Positions 1 through 7,941 of a stretch of 33,196 nt of DNA are shown here, in pieces. The notes below the pieces were generated by a model that saw only the letters and a list, made by a program, of their open reading frames with translations, ran no database searches and was not told the DNA's origin. The stretch comes from Arenicellales bacterium (GTDB lineage Bacteria > Pseudomonadota > Gammaproteobacteria > BMS3Bbin11). The stretch spans positions 1 to 33,196 of the forward strand of contig JARFQI010000102.1 of assembly GCA_029287855.1 (NCBI GenBank), read 5' to 3'. Positions within the stretch are counted from its first letter, which is position 1. Each line of letters begins with the position of its first letter. The translations under genes and the position numbers were made by a program.

Positions 1-166
1 ACTTATTCTGTTTGTCTTAATTGTGATAGCTATTCCCTGATTCTGCAATGGTTTTAAATCAGAGGTTTACATGGACAAGCTTACTGCATATCGAGATAAT
101 TGAACTTGTGTTTCACTGCCATAACTAGTGGCTTAAGACAGTTTCTAATTTAACAGGGCAGGTTAT
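1..166. other. Non-coding stretch upstream of nhaA
   Basis: No gene is recognised here. It is either the leader of nhaA or the tail of an intergenic region whose left part lies outside the window. It contains a 6-base inverted repeat (CTGATT at 37-42, AATCAG at 57-62) without a following T run, so it is not a convincing terminator. A purine-rich AGGGCAGG just before the nhaA ATG can serve as its ribosome binding site. A weak TTGTGA-17-TGCAAT promoter-like pair lies at about 21-49; I would not rely on it. Confidence 0.5.
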
Positions 167-1375
167 ATGGTTAAACAGCTTAGAGAGTTTCTAAGATTGG
201 AGTCAGCAGGTGGCATTCTGCTAGTTATTGCAATGGCTTTGGCCATGATTGTGGTCAATACAGGATTATGGCCATTATACAAAAGTTTGCTGTCTATCCC
301 GCTTGAGATCCGCATTGGCGAGTTTGAAATTGCCAAGCCGTTGCTTTTGTGGATCAATGATGGCCTTATGGCAATTTTCTTTTTCCTTATCGGTCTGGAA
401 GTTAAACGTGAACTGCTGGAAGGCGAATTGTCTGACCCTGCACAGGTTATGCTGCCTGCGGTTGCGGCCATAGGGGGTGTAGTGGTTCCTGCCCTGGTGT
501 TTACCTGGTTCAACTATGGTGATGAATCCGCCATGCAAGGATGGGCGATCCCTACTGCAACAGATATCGCTTTTGCACTGGGAATTCTCTCACTGCTGGG
601 TAATCGTGTACCGCCATCATTGAAGCTATTCTTGTTAACACTGGCGATTATTGATGACCTGGTGGCGATTCTTATTATCGCCGTATTCTATTCTGTAAAT
701 ATTTCGACGCTTTCCCTGGTGATTGCCCTCGTCGCCTATGCTGCCCTGGTGTTCCAGAATTGGCGTGGGGTGATGCGCCTAACCTCTTACCTGGTGTTTG
801 GGCTAATCATGTGGGCGGCAGTACTGAAGTCCGGTGTTCATGCAACGATAGCCGGAGTGTTAATTGCCTTTACAATTCCGTTAAAGCACCCAGAGGGTAA
901 AGAACATTCGCCGCTACGAAATCTTGAGCACGACCTGCACCCGACCGTGGCCTTCTTCATTTTACCTGTATTCGCCTTTGCCAACACCGGTATCCCGATG
1001 GAAGGGATGAACATGAAGACACTGCTGTCACCTGAGCCATTTGGTATTGCGATGGGGCTGTTTCTGGGTAAGCAGCTGGGTGTGTTTGGGTTCACATGGG
1101 CAGCGGTGAAAAGCGGTATTGCCAAATTACCATCTAATGTAGGCTGGCCTGAGATGTATGGGCTGTCAGTACTAACAGGTATTGGTTTTACCATGAGTCT
1201 GTTCATCAGTTCGCTGGCTTTTGAAGAAGGCGCAACAAATCTTAATGCGGATCGACTGGGCATCCTCGCAGGGTCATTCGCTTCTGCTTTGGTTGGTATG
1301 GTAGTTCTCTATTTTGCACTGAGAAATAAAGAACCGATTAAGGAAGATAAGGCAATAGAGGAAAATGGTGCATGA
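167..1375 (+). CDS. nhaA: NhaA-type Na+/H+ antiporter
   Basis: This inner-membrane antiporter exports Na+ (or Li+) in exchange for protons and controls internal pH and sodium tolerance. The protein has 402 residues, a little longer than E. coli NhaA (388), and is strongly hydrophobic with about 12 membrane segments. The paired aspartates of the ion-binding site fall at D163/D164 in IIDDLVA, the same numbers as in the E. coli protein. ATDIAFALG (D133) and the lysine of GKQLG (K302, matching the functional lysine of family members) are also present, as is SGVHATIAG, which contains the histidine of the pH-sensing region. The start ATG follows a purine-rich AGGGCAGG at a suitable distance. The stop codon overlaps the moaD start (ATGA), so the two are probably cotranslated. 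Family identity is certain; ion preference is inferred. Confidence 0.97.
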   Translation: MVKQLREFLRLESAGGILLVIAMALAMIVVNTGLWPLYKSLLSIPLEIRIGEFEIAKPLLLWINDGLMAIFFFLIGLEVKRELLEGELSDPAQVMLPAVAAIGGVVVPALVFTWFNYGDESAMQGWAIPTATDIAFALGILSLLGNRVPPSLKLFLLTLAIIDDLVAILIIAVFYSVNISTLSLVIALVAYAALVFQNWRGVMRLTSYLVFGLIMWAAVLKSGVHATIAGVLIAFTIPLKHPEGKEHSPLRNLEHDLHPTVAFFILPVFAFANTGIPMEGMNMKTLLSPEPFGIAMGLFLGKQLGVFGFTWAAVKSGIAKLPSNVGWPEMYGLSVLTGIGFTMSLFISSLAFEEGATNLNADRLGILAGSFASALVGMVVLYFALRNKEPIKEDKAIEENGA

Positions 1376-1611
1376 ACATCCGTGTACTATTCTTTGCCAG
1401 CTTGCGTGATATATCGGGTGTCTCAGAACAGCGGCTTGATGTGCAGGAAGGCACGTCTATTGCGTCATTATGGCAGCAGATTTCAGCTGGATTTGAATTG
1501 CTGCCGGAAAAAGTTTTATGTGCGGTCAATCAGGAATATGTGGATACCGATTACCGGCTGCATGACGGTGACCAGGAGGTGGCCTTCTTTCCACCTGTTA
1601 CCGGCGGTTAA
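1372..1611 (+). CDS. moaD: Molybdopterin synthase sulfur-carrier subunit MoaD
   Basis: This is a ubiquitin-fold sulfur carrier. In known systems its C-terminal Gly-Gly is adenylated by MoeB, converted to a thiocarboxylate and used with MoaE to put the dithiolene sulfurs into molybdopterin. The 79-residue product matches the usual length of about 80. It opens with a beta-strand MNIRVLFFASLRD, has the VNQEYV segment and LHDGDQEVAFFPPV, and ends exactly in VTGG with the required terminal diglycine. These features favour MoaD over ThiS. The start overlaps the nhaA stop by four bases (ATGA). Unusually, no moaE follows: the next gene, 15 bases on, is a dioxygenase. MoaE and the other Moa proteins must be encoded elsewhere, or this copy serves another sulfur-transfer partner. 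Confidence 0.9.
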   Translation: MNIRVLFFASLRDISGVSEQRLDVQEGTSIASLWQQISAGFELLPEKVLCAVNQEYVDTDYRLHDGDQEVAFFPPVTGG

Positions 1612-1626
1612 GGTCAAAGTTAGACA

Positions 1627-2511
1627 ATGAAGCAGCTAAATAGTCTATTTCTAGACCTCAATGATACAACGCGATACCAGGCATGGCGTGATCAAAAGCT
1701 GTCGCAGATGCCGACCAGCATCGATGAGTACATGGTGCCTGTAAAAGACCCGGTTCGCCTGTCAGCGGATGAATATAATGCCATTCATGATTTACTGCAA
1801 CGCTCGAATATGGCGATATTCGTCGCTGATCCCGACGAAGCACGCAACAAGACGATTCCAGTCAACATCTCATCACAGTTCGGCATGCACCGGCTCGACC
1901 ATAATATGGGTGCCGACCATGATGGTGTTAGTGAATTGACTGTCCGCAGCGGTCAATGGCGTGGAGGTTATATCCCTTATACCAACAAGCCTATCCACTG
2001 GCATACAGATGGGTATTACAATGAGGAAAGGAGAAAAATTAATGGCATGGTGCTGTATTGTGTTCAGAACGCCTTGAGAGGAGGTGAAAACGCTTTACTG
2101 GATCATGAAATTGCCTACATACATCTTCGTGACAGCAATCCGGAATACATTCGTGCTTTTCTTCATCCTCAGGCAATGACTATCCCGGCAAACATAATCA
2201 ATAATAATGAAATTCGACCAGAGCGGACCGGACCTGTTTTTTCAGTCAATGACAGCGGTGCCCTGCATATGCGATATACCGCCCGTACCCGAAGCATCAG
2301 CTGGCGTGATGATGAGCTGACCAGGGAGGCTACAGACTGTTTAAGTGAGTTTCTTGCATCAGACTCCCCCTATATTCTGCGCGCAGGTCTCAATCCAGGG
2401 ATGGGACTGATCTGCAATAATATTCTACATAACCGCAGTGGTTTTGATGAAGACGATAACCATCGTCGTCTGATATATCGCCTGCGCTATTATGATAGAG
2501 CTGATAGCTAA
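1627..2511 (+). CDS. TauD/TfdA-family Fe(II)/2-oxoglutarate-dependent dioxygenase
   Basis: This is a 294-residue soluble protein. The likely iron site is H126-T-D128 (in HWHTDGYY) with the distal histidine H268 (in NNILHNRSGF). Arginines 284 and 287 in RLIYRLRYY are candidates for binding the 2-oxoglutarate carboxylate. This HxD...H pattern and the C-terminal placement match the TauD/TfdA superfamily, whose members hydroxylate or desulfonate small molecules such as taurine using O2 and 2-oxoglutarate. The residues that would set substrate are not recognisable to me, and no sulfonate transporter or tau gene is nearby, so calling it a taurine dioxygenase would be unsupported. It follows moaD by 15 bases and probably shares a transcript with nhaA-moaD. 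No signal peptide or membrane segment is seen, so a cytoplasmic location is likely. Confidence 0.82.
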   Translation: MKQLNSLFLDLNDTTRYQAWRDQKLSQMPTSIDEYMVPVKDPVRLSADEYNAIHDLLQRSNMAIFVADPDEARNKTIPVNISSQFGMHRLDHNMGADHDGVSELTVRSGQWRGGYIPYTNKPIHWHTDGYYNEERRKINGMVLYCVQNALRGGENALLDHEIAYIHLRDSNPEYIRAFLHPQAMTIPANIINNNEIRPERTGPVFSVNDSGALHMRYTARTRSISWRDDELTREATDCLSEFLASDSPYILRAGLNPGMGLICNNILHNRSGFDEDDNHRRLIYRLRYYDRADS

Positions 2512-2521
2512 CGTTTACCCG

Positions 2522-2538
2522 GGAAAAGTTGATTTTCC
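2522..2538 (+). terminator. Small hairpin after the dioxygenase gene
   Basis: GGAAAA and TTTTCC pair around a five-base loop, 10 bases after the dioxygenase stop. The stem is short and AT-rich and no clear T run follows it, so it may be only a weak terminator or an RNA 3'-end stabiliser. Confidence 0.2.
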
Positions 2539-2643
2539 TGATCAATATCAGTTACTCATTCTGACTCTCACAGTGCCAGTCGTGATATCCTTTGAAATAT
2601 AGATTCAGGATAGAGATTCGTCGTCGAAAAAAGGAGTAGGACA

Positions 2644-3165
2644 ATGGCAAAAGAAAACAGACCAAATGACCCGCTGGACATCCTGGGTGTTGCCTATGAA
2701 ACCATGCTGGAACGTAGTGCGACAGAATTTCACAAGCTGGAGAAGAAATCAGGACCCGCCCTGCATTCATTAATTGATAAAGCCAGGGCAAAGGCTGTCG
2801 AGCTTGGTGAGCTAACCGAAGATGAAGCTGCCCGCCTCGCGGAATATCTGAAACGCGACTTGTCTGATGCTTCATTCTATATTTCCGAAACCGGCAGGGA
2901 ATTTAAAGACTGGCTGGGGTTTGAAGATAGTCTGATTGCGGCAGAATTGCTCGACGTGTTTCTGCAGGCAGCTGACCCTACGACTGTTGAAATGAATGAA
3001 TTTAAGCTGGAACTGGCGGCTCATTCTATTTACAAAACGAGCGAGGTTACAGGTCCCGGCGCTCTGGTGTGTGATGAATGTGGAGAAGTTCTGCATTTCC
3101 ACAAGGCGGGCTGCATTCCACCTTGTCCCAAGTGTCATAAAACCAGCTTTCACAGGAAATCCTGA
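2644..3165 (+). CDS. DUF1451 / YbeL-like zinc-ribbon protein
   Basis: This is a 173-residue protein with a helical, charged N-terminal two-thirds (repeated glutamate/lysine/alanine segments, about residues 15-110) and a C-terminal zinc ribbon. The ribbon cysteines are C143xxC146 and C161xxC164, with an extra C157 between them. The layout and the GxLVCDECGE start of the ribbon match the DUF1451 family, which includes E. coli YbeL and has no firmly established role. A very clear ribosome binding site, AAGGAG at 2631-2636, sits seven bases before the ATG. The gap of 132 bases from the dioxygenase gene suggests a separate promoter. It ends 68 bases before the convergent end of the beta-CASP gene. 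Family assignment is by pattern; function is unknown. Confidence 0.8.
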   Translation: MAKENRPNDPLDILGVAYETMLERSATEFHKLEKKSGPALHSLIDKARAKAVELGELTEDEAARLAEYLKRDLSDASFYISETGREFKDWLGFEDSLIAAELLDVFLQAADPTTVEMNEFKLELAAHSIYKTSEVTGPGALVCDECGEVLHFHKAGCIPPCPKCHKTSFHRKS

Positions 3166-3184
3166 TAGTAGAGAGCAATCTCAA

Positions 3185-3228
3185 CTGAGCCAGGTCGAAG
3201 GTTTTTACTGACTGGAGATTCTGCTCAG
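3185..3228. terminator. Imperfect inverted repeat between convergent genes
   Basis: CTGAGC at 3185-3190 pairs with GCTCAG at 3223-3228, and an inner CCAG/CTGG pair extends the structure. The position, between the ends of the convergent zinc-ribbon and beta-CASP genes, suits a bidirectional terminator. The loop is long and T runs are absent, so this is tentative. Confidence 0.25.
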
Positions 3229-3233
3229 AGGGC

Positions 3234-4625
3234 TTAGATATCGAAGGACTGGTGCAGTTCCGGCATCACGACTTTTGTATTCGTCAATTTTGATGCGAAC
3301 GTGTCCATTGCCCGTTCTTCGCCATGGACGATGTATGTCGTTGAGGGGTTGCCTGTCTTTTTGTGCCAGCAGAGAAGACCCTGCTGGTCGGCATGAGCAG
3401 AAAACCCGCCAATGGTATAGATTTTTGCCTTTACTCGAATTTCCTCGCCGAATATCTTCACTGTCTCGGCGCCATCAATTATTTTTCTGCCAAGTGTTCC
3501 ATGTGCAGCGAATCCTACAAATACCACGCTGGTTTTTGAACGACCCAGGTTATAACGCAGGTGATGAACAACACGGCCACCCGTGCACATTCCTGATCCA
3601 GCCATAATAACAGCTCCCCCGGTAACCTGGTTGATGGCTATCGATTCTGATGTTTCGCGTGTGAAACGTAATCCAGGCAGCTTAAACGGATCTTTACCAC
3701 TCCTGAGTATCGAGGCGGATTCTTCGTCGTAGCAGTCAGGATGTCGCCGAAATATTTCGGTCGCTGAGATCGCCATCGGTGAATCGAGAAAGACCGGCAG
3801 GTGTTTGTTTAGCGAGCCGTCCTCGACACCTTCGCGCAGGTAATAGAGTATTTCCTGGGCGCGTTCCAGAGCAAATGTGGGAATGATGACATTGCCACCG
3901 CGGTCATGCGTAGTAGTAATTGCATCATATAATTCCTCAATCGATGGTTTCAGCAATTTGTGCTGGCGGTCGCCATATGTAGATTCAATGACAACAATAT
4001 CTGCCTCAGGAGGATCAGCAGGATCACGCAGTATAGCCCTGCCTGAATAACCGAGGTCACCTGAAAACAGGATGCGGCGCTTGTTATCCTTTTCTTCGAG
4101 CTCAAGCAGGACAGAAGCAGAGCCGAGAATATGACCTGCTTCATAAAAAGTTACCTGGATGCCCTGGGCAAGCTGGATGGGCTGGTTATATGAGGCTTTT
4201 CTGCCAAAAAAGTCGGTCGCATTGAGAGCATCAAGGGTCGTGTATAGTGGGTGAATATCGCTTTCATCTTTACCTTTACGGCGCGCCTTGCGCCGCTTGT
4301 AACGGGCATCTTCTTCCTGCAGTCCAGCAGAGTCCAGCATGACCAGGCGGGCGAGTTCGCGCGAAGCCGAGGTTGTGATGATCTCACCCTGAAATCCGCG
4401 TTTGACCAGCAGGGGTATACGGCCGCAGTGGTCAAGATGGGCATGGGTTAGGACTAGAAAATCGATATTTGCAGGGTCGAAGCCGAAGTCTCCGGTATTT
4501 TCTGCGGTTATTTCCTTCTGACCTTGATACAGGCCGCAGTCAATCAGTACGCGCTTGCCGGCACATTCAACGAGATGGCATGAGCCGGTGACGTTTTGAT
4601 CTGCTCCATGAAATGAGATTTTCAT
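3234..4625 (-). CDS. Metallo-beta-lactamase-fold RNase with beta-CASP and RNA-specificity domains
   Basis: This 463-residue protein of the YSH1/COG1236 type is a probable metal-dependent RNA nuclease in the cytoplasm. The metal site is HAHLDH (H61, H63, D65, H66), followed by H165 (EAGHILGS) and D190 (FSGDLG). The beta-CASP insertion runs from about residue 210 to 390 with STYGDR, IPTFALERAQE and DSPMA. The C-terminal RNA-specificity motif is GGFSAHADQ (H411, D413), with the last conserved histidine at H434 (VHGEE). All catalytic residues seem intact, so it should be an active enzyme. In the family, eukaryotic and archaeal members process mRNA 3' ends; substrates of the bacterial homologues are poorly known. 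It starts six bases after the PP2C stop and is the last gene of the dap-containing operon. Confidence 0.9.
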   Translation of the reverse strand: MKISFHGADQNVTGSCHLVECAGKRVLIDCGLYQGQKEITAENTGDFGFDPANIDFLVLTHAHLDHCGRIPLLVKRGFQGEIITTSASRELARLVMLDSAGLQEEDARYKRRKARRKGKDESDIHPLYTTLDALNATDFFGRKASYNQPIQLAQGIQVTFYEAGHILGSASVLLELEEKDNKRRILFSGDLGYSGRAILRDPADPPEADIVVIESTYGDRQHKLLKPSIEELYDAITTTHDRGGNVIIPTFALERAQEILYYLREGVEDGSLNKHLPVFLDSPMAISATEIFRRHPDCYDEESASILRSGKDPFKLPGLRFTRETSESIAINQVTGGAVIMAGSGMCTGGRVVHHLRYNLGRSKTSVVFVGFAAHGTLGRKIIDGAETVKIFGEEIRVKAKIYTIGGFSAHADQQGLLCWHKKTGNPSTTYIVHGEERAMDTFASKLTNTKVVMPELHQSFDI

Positions 4626-4631
4626 TTCAAA

Positions 4632-5483
4632 TCAGTATAATAAATAATCGCTTTTTGCATTAATGTCACTCTCCTTCTTAGCTGAGTGAGATTGCTTGGG
4701 AGGTAAAACTTTCGCGACTATGACAGAAATATTGTCTGGTCCGCCATTTTCATTTGCCAGCTCAACGAGTTTTTCTGCCGTTTTCTGAGGACTGCCATCC
4801 TGACTGAGTACAAAGCCAATTGTATTGTTACTGACTACTTCTGTGAGGCCATCGGAGCAGACCACAAAAACATCGCCAGGCTGTGGGCAGCCAGATGTAA
4901 AAGAGGGTTCAACTTCACGATTACCCAGCGCCTGAAGCAGAAGCGCTCTTTGCGGATGATGTTTAGCATCTTCTTTCTTGATTGCTCCCTGTTTAACCAT
5001 TCCCTGTATCCAGCTATGGTCTACTGATAGCTGGCTTATCTTGCCATCACGAAAACGGTAACAACGAGAATCTCCGATATTTCCAACTACAAACCAGCTG
5101 CCACAGAACAGCAGGCAGGCAATGGTTGTGCCCATGCCGCTTTTCTTATCATCATCCCCTGATGCTTCGACAATTTTTCGGTTTGCCTGTTGAATTGATT
5201 TGTCCATCAATACTTTCAGTGGTCCGGCTGTTGCGAAAGCATCTTCAGATTTAGCTTCAATGTGAATGCCGGCAATGAGAAACTGGCTGGTGACATCAAT
5301 AGCAATCTGGCTGGCAACTTCACCTGCGTTGTGTCCTCCCATACCGTCAGCGACGATGGCCAGGCAATGATGATTATCAACAAGAATATTGTCTTCGTTG
5401 TTATCGCGACGTAGTCCAGTATCAGTGATTCCGGCGATCCTGATTCGTACGTTTTTGGGGCGACCGGGGATAGCCTGGTTCAT
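4632..5483 (-). CDS. PP2C-family serine/threonine protein phosphatase
   Basis: This is a 283-residue cytoplasmic phosphatase of the PPM/PP2C (Stp1/PrpC) type that uses two metal ions to remove phosphate from Ser/Thr. The family motifs appear in order: RRDNNEDN (residues 25-32), VADGMGGHNAGE (D46/G47), GMGTT (near 117), GDSR (137-140), VCSDGLTE (D211) and GGPDNISV (D250). These supply the metal-binding aspartates. It lacks a membrane segment and extra sensor domains. The start ATG overlaps the dapE stop by four bases (ATGA), so it is translationally coupled to dapE. The usual partner, a Hanks-type kinase, is not in the window. In other bacteria similar small PP2C enzymes occur with type VI secretion or stress kinases, but nothing here shows its targets. 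Confidence 0.93.
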   Translation of the reverse strand: MNQAIPGRPKNVRIRIAGITDTGLRRDNNEDNILVDNHHCLAIVADGMGGHNAGEVASQIAIDVTSQFLIAGIHIEAKSEDAFATAGPLKVLMDKSIQQANRKIVEASGDDDKKSGMGTTIACLLFCGSWFVVGNIGDSRCYRFRDGKISQLSVDHSWIQGMVKQGAIKKEDAKHHPQRALLLQALGNREVEPSFTSGCPQPGDVFVVCSDGLTEVVSNNTIGFVLSQDGSPQKTAEKLVELANENGGPDNISVIVAKVLPPKQSHSAKKESDINAKSDYLLY

Positions 5484-6637
5484 GTTTTTCCGGGTGTGGT
5501 CATTAATTGTTCTAGTATGTTCTGGTATGTTTTTGACAGTCGCTCAGGGTCTGTCAGCATAACATGTTCATCTATCTGATGAATACTGGAATTGCATGGG
5601 CCGAGCTCAACGACTTCAGCGCCAGTCGGGGCAATAAATCGTCCATCAGATGTGCCGCCAGATGTTGAAAGCTCTGTGTTTATTCCCAGAACATCCAGGC
5701 ATGCATTACTGACGGCATTAACCAGTTCACCTTTTTCTGTAAGAAAGGGACTACCTGACAGTCGCCAGTCAATGGTGTAATTTAATCCGTGCTTTCCAAA
5801 TATCGCAATAACCCGCTGCTTAATCTGTTCCTCGTTTAATTCTGAAGAAAATCGAAAATTGAACGTTATTTTTACGTCCCCGGGTATGACATTTTCAGCG
5901 CCGGCACCCGATGCGACATTGGAAATCTGGAAACTGGTGGGCGGAAAAAAATCATTGCCCTGGTCCCATTCAATGTTTACCAGTTCATTAAAAGCAGGCA
6001 GGGCTCGGTGGAACGGGTTGTCTGCCAGGTGAGGATAGGCAACGTGTCCCTGTTTCCCATGTATGGTCATGTATCCATTCAGTGACCCGCGTCGTCCTAT
6101 TTTTACGGTATCGCCAAGAGTGTTTACTGATGATGGCTCGCCAACGATGCAATAATCAATCTTGATTGACTGTTGCTGCAACCACTGCATGACTTTTATC
6201 GTACCATTGATTGATGGTCCTTCTTCGTCGGAGGTGATCAGAAGGGCAATAGTTCCATGGTGCTGCGGGTTCTCGAGGACAAATTGCTCAACCGATGTTA
6301 CAAAGGCAGCGATGGAGGTTTTCATATCAGCGCTGCCACGACCGAACAATTTGCCGTCTCGCTGTGTTGGTATAAATGGCGGAGATGTCCAGCTAGCTTC
6401 CGGCCCTGTGGGAACGACATCCGTATGGCCGGCGAATACAAACAGTGGTGCACCGGATCCATGCGAGGTCCACAGATTATCAACATCCTGAAAACGCAGA
6501 TGATGACTTTTGAAGCCAATAAATTCTAATCGCTCAGCAATTAGTTTCTGACACCCTTTATCGTCAGGTGTGACTGACGGGCGACTGATCAGCTCACAGC
6601 TTAATCCCAGGGTTTCTTCAAGCGATTCTTCTATCAT
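5480..6637 (-). CDS. dapE: Succinyl-diaminopimelate desuccinylase
   Basis: DapE removes succinate from N-succinyl-LL-2,6-diaminopimelate, giving LL-diaminopimelate for lysine and peptidoglycan. The 385-residue protein is close to the usual length of about 375 for this M20 dizinc peptidase family. Visible metal and catalytic residues are H71 and D73 (GHTDVVPTG), D104 (GRGSADMK), the E138/E139 pair (SDEEGP), E167 (GEPSS) and the C-terminal histidine in IDEHVML. A dimerisation or lid domain occupies about residues 185-300 (GRRGSLNGYMTIHGKQGHVAYP). It starts three bases after the ArsC-like gene and overlaps the PP2C start. Adjacency to the ArsC-like reductase is also seen in E. coli (yffB-dapE). 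Confidence is high. Confidence 0.97.
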   Translation of the reverse strand: MIEESLEETLGLSCELISRPSVTPDDKGCQKLIAERLEFIGFKSHHLRFQDVDNLWTSHGSGAPLFVFAGHTDVVPTGPEASWTSPPFIPTQRDGKLFGRGSADMKTSIAAFVTSVEQFVLENPQHHGTIALLITSDEEGPSINGTIKVMQWLQQQSIKIDYCIVGEPSSVNTLGDTVKIGRRGSLNGYMTIHGKQGHVAYPHLADNPFHRALPAFNELVNIEWDQGNDFFPPTSFQISNVASGAGAENVIPGDVKITFNFRFSSELNEEQIKQRVIAIFGKHGLNYTIDWRLSGSPFLTEKGELVNAVSNACLDVLGINTELSTSGGTSDGRFIAPTGAEVVELGPCNSSIHQIDEHVMLTDPERLSKTYQNILEQLMTTPGKT

Positions 6638-6640
6638 TCA

Positions 6641-6997
6641 TCAGGTCTTGAGCAGTTCACTGTAGCGCTCTGGGCTAAAACCGACTTCTATTACATCGCC
6701 GATTTGCAGCACAGGGCGCTTGATTAAAGCCGGGTGTTTCATCATTAATGTCATGGCACGTGCTTCATCAAGATCGTCGCGGTCTTTATCGTCCAGTCCG
6801 CGCCAAGTTGAGCTGCGTTTATTTAGCAGGCTTGTCCAGTCTACTTTTTCCAGCCAGGCACCGAGAGTGTGGCGTACAAACTGATCAGACCTGAGATCGA
6901 GGAAACTGTAGTCATGGCCATTCTGTTCCAGCCATTTCTGGGCAGAACGCACACTGTCGCAGTTTTTTATCCCCGCCAGGATGATAGGAGTGGCCAT
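6641..6997 (-). CDS. ArsC/Spx-family reductase (YffB-like)
   Basis: This is a 118-residue thioredoxin-fold protein of the ArsC/Spx family. The N-terminal active cysteine is C13 in GIKNCDSVRSA; there is no second cysteine at the CxxC position. The LIKRPVLQ segment with the family arginine lies at about residues 90-97. Proteins of this subgroup sit next to dapE in many gammaproteobacteria. They are suspected to be glutathione-dependent thiol reductases, and arsenate reduction should not be assumed. It lies between dapD and dapE (41-base gap to dapD, 3-base gap to dapE), so it belongs to that operon. No ars regulator or transporter is nearby, which argues against arsenic resistance. Confidence 0.85.
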   Translation of the reverse strand: MATPIILAGIKNCDSVRSAQKWLEQNGHDYSFLDLRSDQFVRHTLGAWLEKVDWTSLLNKRSSTWRGLDDKDRDDLDEARAMTLMMKHPALIKRPVLQIGDVIEVGFSPERYSELLKT

Positions 6998-7038
6998 GAT
7001 TTTCTATTGTCTTTAGTTTATAGTTTTTTCTTGTATAT

Positions 7039-7860
7039 TCAGGCTTCACGAAGCAATTCATTGATACCCACCTTGCTACGGGTTTTTTCGTCAACCTGTT
7101 TTACGATAATAGCGCAATTGAGGCTATAACTACCATCTTTTGATGGTAAAGAACCTGGTACAACTACCGAGTATGGGGGAACCCTTCCGTAACTGTACTC
7201 ACCTGTTTCACGATTATATATTTTTGTACTTTGACTGATGAAGACACCCATAGCCAGTACAGCGCCTTCTTCTACTATCACGCCTTCTACTACTTCAGAG
7301 CGGGCTCCAATGAAGCAATTATCTTCAATAATGGTTGGGGCTGCCTGCAGCGGTTCGAGGACACCACCAATCCCGACGCCACCGCTGAGGTGAACGTTTT
7401 TGCCTATCTGTGCGCAGGACCCCACTGTTGCCCAGGTGTCTACCATGGTTCCTTCATCTACGTAAGCACCGATATTTACATAGCTCGGCATCAGAACGAC
7501 ATTAGGTGCAATATACGAACCGCGACGAGCAGTAGCAGGTGGTACCACACGATAGCCACCCTGTCGGAAATCGCGCGAATTGTTATCGCTGAATTTAGAT
7601 GGAATTTTATCGAAATAATTTGTGAAACCACCCTTGATAAAACTGTTATCTTCGATGCGGAAATATAGCAGTACCGCTTTTTTCAGCCATTCGTTGACAA
7701 TCCAGTCACCATCCTTTTTCTCAGCGACTCGTGCTTCACCGGTATCGAGCATTTCTATAGCACTGTATACAGCATCCTTAACATGGCTTGCCGCGGTGCG
7801 TGGTGTGATCTCTGCACGTTGCTCAAAGGCTTCTTCGATCTGGTTCTTCAGGTCTTGCAT
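7039..7860 (-). CDS. dapD: Tetrahydrodipicolinate N-succinyltransferase
   Basis: DapD transfers succinyl from succinyl-CoA to 2,3,4,5-tetrahydrodipicolinate, committing to the succinylase lysine/DAP route. The 273-residue size matches the E. coli enzyme (274). A helical N-terminal domain (about 1-100) is followed by the left-handed beta-helix of hexapeptide repeats (about 105-235), seen in [34 protein letters not shown] and [20 protein letters not shown]. It works as a soluble trimer in this family. The gene has a good GAGG-type ribosome binding site. It begins the dapD-arsC-like-dapE-PP2C-nuclease block, with a promoter candidate in the gap behind it. Confidence 0.97.
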   Translation of the reverse strand: MQDLKNQIEEAFEQRAEITPRTAASHVKDAVYSAIEMLDTGEARVAEKKDGDWIVNEWLKKAVLLYFRIEDNSFIKGGFTNYFDKIPSKFSDNNSRDFRQGGYRVVPPATARRGSYIAPNVVLMPSYVNIGAYVDEGTMVDTWATVGSCAQIGKNVHLSGGVGIGGVLEPLQAAPTIIEDNCFIGARSEVVEGVIVEEGAVLAMGVFISQSTKIYNRETGEYSYGRVPPYSVVVPGSLPSKDGSYSLNCAIIVKQVDEKTRSKVGINELLREA

Positions 7861-7907
7861 CAGGTTTTCCTCAAAAAGTAAATTCAGTTTTCTCGTTTCA
7901 GTTATCC

Positions 7908-7936
7908 GCTATAGGGATAGAATCTTTATCATTCAA
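7908..7936 (-). promoter_or_regulatory. Candidate sigma-70 promoter for the dapD operon
   Basis: On the minus strand, TTGAAT (complement of 7931-7936) and TATAGC (complement of 7908-7913) are separated by exactly 17 bases, in the gap between dapC and dapD. Each box matches the consensus at four of six positions. Transcription would begin near 7901, giving a leader of about 40 bases. This is a sequence match only. Confidence 0.4.
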
Positions 7937-7941
7937 TATTC

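Noticed and set aside
838-1263. 141-codon open frame antisense to nhaA
   Set aside because: It lies wholly within a well-supported gene on the other strand and its product has no recognisable domain; it is a shadow frame.
1372-1611. ThiS instead of MoaD
   Set aside because: Both end in Gly-Gly, but the N-terminal FFASLRD strand and the FFPPVTGG end are typical of MoaD, and no thi genes are adjacent.
1627-2511. Taurine dioxygenase tauD
   Set aside because: Only superfamily iron ligands can be supported; no taurine transporter or other tau gene is present.
6641-6997. Arsenate resistance gene
   Set aside because: ArsC-family similarity is clear, but there is no ars operon context and YffB-like proteins next to dapE are a distinct subgroup.
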